The notes beneath the pieces are model-generated. The model saw nothing but the letters and a program-made list of their open reading frames with translations. It ran no database searches and was not told where the DNA came from. A stretch of DNA of 64,000 nucleotides from Manihot esculenta (taxonomy: Eukaryota; Streptophyta; Magnoliopsida; Malpighiales; Euphorbiaceae): positions 1,924,389-1,988,388 of the forward strand of contig NC_035174.2 in the NCBI RefSeq assembly GCF_001659605.2, in the 5' to 3' direction. Both the position numbers and the translations under genes were made by a program. Of this stretch, positions 57,409 through 64,000 are shown in pieces (the first letter of the stretch is position 1; every line of letters starts with the position of its first letter).

Positions 57409-60400
57409 CTACACTTTTCGGACCTGAATATTGTGTGTAGATTGGAACCGCCAGATTGGTTGTCTGCCACTCTGTACCAGTGCAACTTCCTCTCCTTCCT
57501 TTACCATTCCTTGATTCTGTACCAGTGAAACAGATAAGCTGATAAGGACACCTTGATTCCTAGATTATTACAAATATTTGAAGGACTTGTCATTCTAAAA
57601 CTTACCTTGAGCACTGACAAGGCATTTGCGAAGGTTTCTTCGGCATCATCTGAAAACTGCATGTACACAGCACATACTCCTTGGTATAAAGCCAGTCTCT
57701 GTTGTATTCTCTTGCTGCATGGCCATTAGAATCATGTAACTAGTCATACTCTCCAACTGAAACACCTTTTCAACAGAAACCTTCCACAATTAAATTGACT
57801 GTAATCCTTTTCTCCCAATCTTTTATGGAAGAAACAACTATAGTTTCTTATACCGGCTCGTCTATACAGTTCCAAACTGGTGACGGATAAAGTTGGCAAA
57901 TAATATATGGAAAATTTACTATTTAATCTCTGTGGTATGAAAACACTCATTAATTGATCCCTCAATTTTGAAAAATACATCAAAAGTTTGAAGTTTTAAA
58001 AAAACTACTAATTAATGATCAGAAAAAAAATATCTACTGATTAATCACCCCATATTGAAGGCATTTTAGACTTTCTACAATACTGAATGACTAAATTTAA
58101 TGGATAAACTTTAAAAATGTTATGTTAATATATTTTTCAAAAACAGAGGGACTTATCATTAGGGACTAAATAGTAAGTTTCCATGAATATAATTACAAGC
58201 ACAGAAATATCAAATTTCTAACAAAATAAGATGATTTTCATGCTGATAGTGAAGATAAATGAGATCATCCAAAGAACCATTTTTCATGCTTACAACCTAA
58301 TAAGGTCCAGTAGCATGGTATCTTTAGCTAGGCAAGAAACAGAACTGAGCAGTGAAAATTTTGAAATTTAGGGACAAAAGGAACTCACTCATTTGTGAAG
58401 GCAAAAATAGTGCCAGAAGGTCGATAGTGGCTTAGTAATATAGCCATGAAGCCAGTCCTGGTGAAGACAACAATTGAAGTTCCAAGAGTGTTTGACATCA
58501 TAGTTGCATGGTATGCAAACATCTCACTCATGTGATTCTACAGAAACAAGTTATCAACGTTCAGGATGACAATAAAATGGAACCTAAGAAATCACAATAG
58601 TGTCAGATAATAGTAGTCTTAATGTCAAGAACCTTGAACGCTTGACCAAGATTTGGTGGCATTACACCACCAGCTATGGTTGCTTCAGTTCGTAATGCAA
58701 CAGTGTGCATAACTTTCACAGCTTTCAATGGGAATCTGCAATGACATGAAATTTTTTTAATACACAATTGCACTTCAAGTACAAGCACAACATAAGATCA
58801 CTCACTTTCCATGAGCAGTTTCTCCAGAAAGCATTACTGCATCAGCACCCTCACGAACTGCAATGGCAATATCAGACACCTCTGCTCTGGTTGGAGTTGG
58901 ATGAACAATCATGCTTTCTAGCATATTTGTCGCCACAATAACAGCCTTCCCCATGCTCCGGCACAATCTGATTATTTCTTCCTATAATTTGAATAGAAAG
59001 ACACTCAACTTCAAGTTCATATTAATACAATTGCCACCAACAATGATCATATCACCACTCTTTAAGAAACAAAATCACCTGCAAAAGTGGGACCTCCTCA
59101 ATGGGGAGCTCTGCCCCCAGGTCTCCTCTTGCAACCATTGCCTGTATAAGAAAATCACATGTTAGATTCAGCACAAGAATTACAAAAGATTTATATTGTT
59201 GAAGCTGATGTTGAGAAAAAAAATTTCTTAAACATATTAGTTAGATGGTATAAAAGAATTAGTTTACAATTAAATTTAATGCGTTTTAGTCAAAAACTCC
59301 AAAAAAACTAAACAACCTTTTTCAAACTTCTTTTTCTAACATCTAAAATGGTGTTTACCCCCCCCCCCCCTTTTGGCCTCCAACCTCAACTCCAAATGGA
59401 CCCTTACAGTGCTCCATATCCATTCTAATCCAAAAATTCTTTTGATATCAACAATGGAGCTTAGTAGAAAGCATCTAAATAGGTTAGAAATGTTGAATTC
59501 TTGAAAACTCATAAAACAAAACTCATACATTCATATAGGTGACATGCATAAACACATCAAAAATATAACTCTGTAACATTATGACGCCTAGTTGATCCAC
59601 AACAATGGGAGAAAGAAATCATTGTTGTTCCTTTTTCACTAAAATGAGGGTTTGAAACTAAGAAATCCTAAGGCATATACAAGTACACCAAGCTCAATAT
59701 TAAAAAAAAATGTTTAAAAGATTAATACAGCTCAGGACTACATCCAAAAGTTTCAATCAACTCATTAGCAGCTAAAAGATGCTATCAAAGATTCAGTTGT
59801 TACCCCATCAGAAGCTGTGATTATCGAATGCAGATTTGGGATAGAATCTGCACTTTCAATCTTTACAATCACATGTATATCTGCATCGCAGCCTGCCAAG
59901 ATACAAAGGAAAACATCATGCATGCCAAATTTAGCACTATTATCACACATGCAACTCAAATGAACTTGGTGAACACAAGACTCAATCCCATTTTACTTTG
60001 AAGGTAATTCTTCAATTCATGAACTACTTGTGCATCTTTAACAAACGAAACTGCATAGAAGTCAACTTTGTTCTCCACCCCAAATTTGATGTCATCCCAG
60101 TCCTTTTCTGCAGGGAAACATTGTAAAGAAGGAAGTTCATGTGCAGAAACATCTCCACCCTGGGGTGAAAAAGCTTCAGGGAATAAAAAAATGACATCAA
60201 AGCTAATTCAAGTTCCAACCAGTGATGGATGGCAGTGTTGCGCTTTTTCCTCTAACATTTAGATGGCGCCTAGACTTAAGTTCTCCTCCATCAACAACTT
60301 CACATTTCACAGAGTAATCTGTCTTGGACTTCACCAACAGAGACATCATACCACCTACACCATAGATCAAGAGTAAGAAAATCACATTATTCACAATAAA

Positions 60401-62280
60401 AATCTTCCTCTGTTTCTACAAGAAGAGGGGGAAAGAGAGGAATAGTTGAAAAGTAGATACATAACCTCTTTGAATTAAACTTATACTCAGCCTTGGTACT
60501 AAAATACCATTCCCCTATATAATTTTAAGACATCTAGATTTACAAAAAATCCCAAGCACAAGCTAAGAAGCTAAAGTTTCCTCAAGGATAGAAAAGATCA
60601 CGTCACGTACCATCAACAAGAAGCATGTCACCAACTTCTACATCATTAACAAAATCATCATAGTTAACACTGACACAATCAGCAGTGCCCACCCCCCTAC
60701 GAATTGTAAAAGTAAATTCCTGTCCAGGTGTTAACATGATTGGTTGAGGCAAGTCACCACTCCTAACTTCAGGACCCTGATAAAAAGAAAATTCAAATAA
60801 GCAAGATAAGTCCCAGTAAAGAAAAAGACACCGCATCATTTTGCAATTTGTTTCATGTGATTTCCAGTAGGGGCGTCAAATGGGTGGGTTTGATTGGGTA
60901 TGGGATGGGTAAGGTGGTGCACATGATTTTAAGATAGCTGGAGATTGCCAGCCTGCATTTATATATATTAATCTTTTACCATTATGAGGCCATAGAACAT
61001 ACAGCAGCTTATTGCTTCTTTTAGTTGCCACATTCTCTTATCTAACAGTATGTATATAGACATGAGCTTGAATAGCTCCACAAACATAACCATAATACCA
61101 TATAAAATGCATGCAGCTCTGATGCGTCCAAAGAACAGGCAAATTATAAGCAATAGTAATACAAGGTTCACAGCTCAAAAACTGGTGCCCACTAGTCACA
61201 TTCTTTGACCGGCTAGAAATGATAAAGATATTCTGAGTAATGCTACTGGTAACTCATTTAAATAAATGAAGTTCCAAAATCCTGTTATATCCCCAAGTAA
61301 GCAAAACTTGTCTACAACAGCAAATCAGTACAGCAATTTAAAAATGAATCACGGAATTAATATGAAGTGAACCTGCCTTAGTGTCAAGCATGATTGCAAT
61401 TACATTGTCTTTGGACTGTGCATTATATTCTTTAACCAAATCAATAACTTTCTGATGAGATGCATGGTCTCCATGAGACATATTCAATCGAGCGACATTC
61501 ATTCCAGCCTCAGCCAGCTTCCATATCATCTCCCTTGTGTTTGTTGAAGGACCGATGGTGCAAACAATCTTTGTCTTGCGCCTAACTGTGGGCTTGGACC
61601 ACACACCCACTGATGTGTCGCCTAAATGCTGTAAATGCAGAACTTGCTCTTCTCTCTGACAAAAAAAAAAGAAAAAAAAAATGGTAAGCTAATTCATGAG
61701 AGGCAGATACCCATGATTTCCTAACACTGAAACAATCATGACACAAGGAGCGCCATTGAGCATCTGTCACTCATGAATTAATTAGGTCCCAGCTGAACCA
61801 GAGGATTCTCTCGTTGCCAAATGACTACTAAAAATAAAACTAAAGGCTCAACATAATTATTTATTTTGCTCCGCGTACACAGCGAAGAAAGCAATTTTAT
61901 CAGTTAATCTTATTATGCTTCCTTGGTTGCCAAAAGCAGATAATCGTAGAAATTCAAAATCTCAAGTTGTTAATGACACATATGCTGAACACAAACAGTA
62001 CGAAGGATCAAGTGGTACAGATAATATGGACCTGCGGCACGTCCTCAGGCGAGACGGGAATAACCTGAGGCTCAGCACGCAAGGATCTATTAGCAGCCGC
62101 TATGTGAGTATTTCTTGGAGAGATCTTGAGGCCATTCTTCTCCCTCTTGCTCTCCTCGTTTGCTAATATTTTTGCAGCAAAACTTAAAGGCTTCAGCTTA
62201 TCCACTCGTTGTTGTAGGGATCCAGAGTTAGGGCACAGCAACGAACCGTGAATCGATCTGGTGGCCACCACTTGAGCCAT
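57409..62280 (-). CDS. PKP-BETA1-like: Plastidic pyruvate kinase beta subunit
   Basis: Twelve exons: 62032-62280, 61377-61655, 60611-60776, 60220-60354, 59997-60107, 59804-59892, 59079-59141, 58806-58981, 58633-58735, 58389-58537, 57606-57714 and 57409-57516; 578 residues (Arabidopsis PKP-beta1 has 579). It converts phosphoenolpyruvate and ADP to pyruvate and ATP in plastids, feeding fatty-acid synthesis, notably in seeds. Residues 1-~65 are a transit peptide. The TIM barrel starts at [36 protein letters not shown] carries the substrate Arg and Asn. The lid domain is GPEVRSG...VDGGMMS, and the active site has [13 protein letters not shown] (catalytic Lys), [12 protein letters not shown] and [11 protein letters not shown]. 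The end is [10 protein letters not shown]. Eleven introns; one starts with GC rather than GT. It works as an alpha-beta oligomer. Confidence 0.96.
57909..58183. mobile_element. MITE-like element in intron 10 of the pyruvate kinase gene
   Basis: The left end GGAAAATTTACTATTTAATC is matched in inverse by GGACTAAATAGTAAGTTTCC at the right end. Inner parts of the arms also pair (GATCCCTCAATTTTGAAAAA with TTTTTCAAAAACAGAGGGAC). It is 275 bases, non-coding and A/T-rich, and lies wholly within intron 57715-58388. A target duplication is not clear by eye. Confidence 0.62.
59358..59370. repeat. Run of 13 C in a pyruvate kinase intron
   Basis: An uninterrupted 13-base C homopolymer in the intron between exons 6 and 7. 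Such runs are prone to length error in sequencing and assembly. Confidence 0.8.
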
Positions 62281-63570
62281 TGGGGAGAGAAAACTGAAAT
62301 TTTCAGAGAGTATTGTTGATGGAAAGAAGTCTGCTTTTGAGGTAAAAAAGTGACAGGAACAGGGAGGCTGAGTTAAAGACGTTGAAGAAATCGCCGCTGG
62401 ATTTGGCGAAAATGGCAAGAAGCGTAGTCGAAGGAAGAAGAGAGCGAGGGAGAGGGAACTTGGTTTGTATCGAAGAAATGCAAGGAATTTGGGTTTTTCT
62501 TTTGCGCTTTTATTTGAAAACAGTTGGGAATGTTGAGATTAATAATTGACCACCAAATGAAGCGGCAGCGTTTTTTGGAAGCACAGTTTCATTTCTTTCG
62601 ATTGCATGGAAAACACATTCCTACCTAACTCGTCCCCTACTTCTTAACAGCTTGCTTAAAATTGATGGAAAAAAGAAGGTTAGGTTAAGCAAATCATATG
62701 CTATAAGTATTGAATTTCCAGTTATTGATTATTCGATTATTTTATAATATAAAAATATTTTCACCATGAAAATTTTGTGCTCACATCAGCACATGATTTT
62801 TTTTTTTTTTTGCTCTTTTAACAAAGTGAAAAGGGAAAAAAATAAGTATTTTTATAAATGTTATCTTTTCGGTCATAAATTATATATAAAAATAGATATA
62901 TTTAATAAAAAAATATTTTTACTCATTTTATGTATAATCAATTGTTAAAAGTTAATATACATATGAATAGATATTTCTTGTAGACTCACAAAATAAATAG
63001 AATATACTTGTTTAGCGGTCAAGACTTCCTTTAATTATTATTTTATTTCCAGAATTCTTGGAGTGCAAATCTTACAATATTTTTGATGTATTATTGTGTA
63101 TATGCACAATTTCTTTATTTACTTTGTTTTTATAATTAGTTTCACTATAGTTTGAGCTCAAAACCTCTCATGAAATTATCATTTATTTAAGAAGAGGTGT
63201 AGTATTGAAATATTTGGAGCTGTAAATAAAAAATATATAATCTGGAGAAATAACAGCTTGTTTGAAGTAAATGACACGGCTTCTTTGAAGTCTTACAATT
63301 TGATCAAGAAATTTCTTTTGAAATTTTATGATTTCGCAGGCCACAGGTTACCAGGAGAAATTTCATGTGGAAAAACGGGTCTTTTAACTTGTCAACTGTA
63401 ATCTTCTTGACGTCTGGCGCTAGAAAGAATCACAATCTCTCGATTTATCAAGAATCGCCATCAGGTTAGTTGATTGTCACCTGATCAAACACGTATTAGC
63501 TTCTTGGTTCCAAGTCTGATAACTTAGTCAAGTCTACTCTACCATTTACGTAACATTGAGCTTCCTCCAG
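62281..63570. other. Divergent intergenic: pyruvate kinase leader and LRR gene promoter
   Basis: The first ~200 bases are the leader of the minus-strand pyruvate kinase. 62.65-63.25 kb is A/T-rich. 63.3-63.57 kb is mixed sequence upstream of the LRR gene. No other frame is convincing. Confidence 0.5.
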
Positions 63571-63576
63571 TTTCCC

Positions 63577-63583
63577 ATATAAT
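63577..63583 (+). promoter_or_regulatory. Possible TATA box of the LRR receptor-like protein gene
   Basis: ATATAAT lies 56 bases before the ATG, in the context CCCATATAATACTCC. The spacing would give a leader of only about 25-30 bases. Confidence 0.4.
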
Positions 63584-63638
63584 ACTCCTTTTCTGCTTGG
63601 TGCTGTGGCTCACCATTTTACCTCCACTGCCTTTCGTC

Positions 63639-64000
63639 ATGAGCATAACATATACAAGGTCCCTTCTTTTATTTGTTTTGCTTGTAGAGCACTTGCTCCC
63701 AGCTCTTGGATTCAACCAAGGAGCTGGAGATGGTCGTATTCATTGCATAGAGATCGAGAGACGAGCACTCCTCGAGATAAAACAAGACCTTGTAGACGAC
63801 TATGGTCATCTCGATTCTTGGGGGAGTGAAGAGGGGAAGAGAGATTGTTGCGAATGGAGGGGGATCCAATGCAGCAACCAAACTGGTCACATCACTGTGC
63901 TTGATCTTCATGTTGCCGAGCTTGGTGATAGAAACAAGCCCTTGAGAGGTAAAATTAATCATTCATTGCTCAAATTGCAACATCTTCGCTATTTGGATTT
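63639..64000 (+). CDS. LRR receptor-like protein, EIX/Cf type (5' part only)
   Basis: An open frame of 120 codons from the ATG at 63639 runs off the window. It starts with a signal peptide ([20 protein letters not shown]). The LRR N-cap follows: [40 protein letters not shown] and [14 protein letters not shown]. The pattern C-x-x-x-E-R-x-A-L-L then CCxWxGIxC is the hallmark of large cell-surface receptor-like proteins such as tomato EIX1/2 and Cf. These have many LRRs, one membrane span and no kinase, and signal through SOBIR1/BAK1. The first LRR begins at [10 protein letters not shown]. Whether the gene is intact cannot be seen. Confidence 0.85.
   Translation, partial: MSITYTRSLLLFVLLVEHLLPALGFNQGAGDGRIHCIEIERRALLEIKQDLVDDYGHLDSWGSEEGKRDCCEWRGIQCSNQTGHITVLDLHVAELGDRNKPLRGKINHSLLKLQHLRYLD

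Overview
This is nuclear DNA from a flowering plant, almost certainly a eudicot. The genes have many GT-AG introns. The intergenic DNA is very AT-rich, and the window contains typical plant families: a plastid-division protein, an AP2/ERF factor, an LRR receptor kinase, a plastid pyruvate kinase and an EIX-type receptor-like protein. A Malpighiales/Euphorbiaceae origin is a guess from overall feel only.

Layout. 0-1.5 kb: a possible 3' end of an unknown gene, then a two-exon arabinogalactan peptide (+). 2.7-5.5 kb: PDV1 (+). 5.5-11.9 kb: no certain gene, but a G-box-rich promoter-like stretch. 11.9-13.4 kb: a cytokinin response factor (-) with uORFs in its leader. 13.5-22 kb: an AT-rich desert. 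22-24.3 kb: a class I ubiquitin-conjugating E2 (-). 26.7-28.6 kb: a stand-alone myosin-I tail (TH1) protein (+). 29.7-31.9 kb: an LRR receptor-like pseudokinase (-). 35.8-37.9 kb: a UBA-domain protein (+). 38.7-42.5 kb: a hydroxyproline O-galactosyltransferase (-). 46.4-52.1 kb: an ABCC10-type ABC transporter (+). 53.7-55.6 kb: a plastid DUF3143 protein (-). About 56 kb: a broken gene fragment. 57.4-62.3 kb: plastid pyruvate kinase beta subunit (-). 63.6 kb to the edge: the start of an LRR receptor-like protein (+).

From memory of the Arabidopsis gene list, the first eight genes follow the order of chromosome 5 from AGP22 (At5g53250) through PDV1, CRF3, UBC10, a 'myosin heavy chain-related' gene, an LRR kinase and a UBA gene to HPGT1 (At5g53340). 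The right third carries homologues of At5g52960 and At5g52920 plus an ABCC10 homologue, so collinearity breaks between about 42.7 and 46.4 kb. All exon models were built by hand from splice signals, reading-frame closure and family alignment. Every multi-exon model closes in frame at close to the usual family length.

The genes are not an operon and do not form one pathway. The one functional link is that the galactosyltransferase starts the glycans of arabinogalactan proteins, such as the peptide at 1.1 kb. I found no CRISPR, phage or bacterial system and no convincing new multi-gene system. The most unusual items are the orphan myosin tail protein, the CRF leader uORFs, a GC-AG intron in the pyruvate kinase, a frameshifted gene fragment at 56 kb and a diverged ~115-125 bp tandem array after ABCC10.
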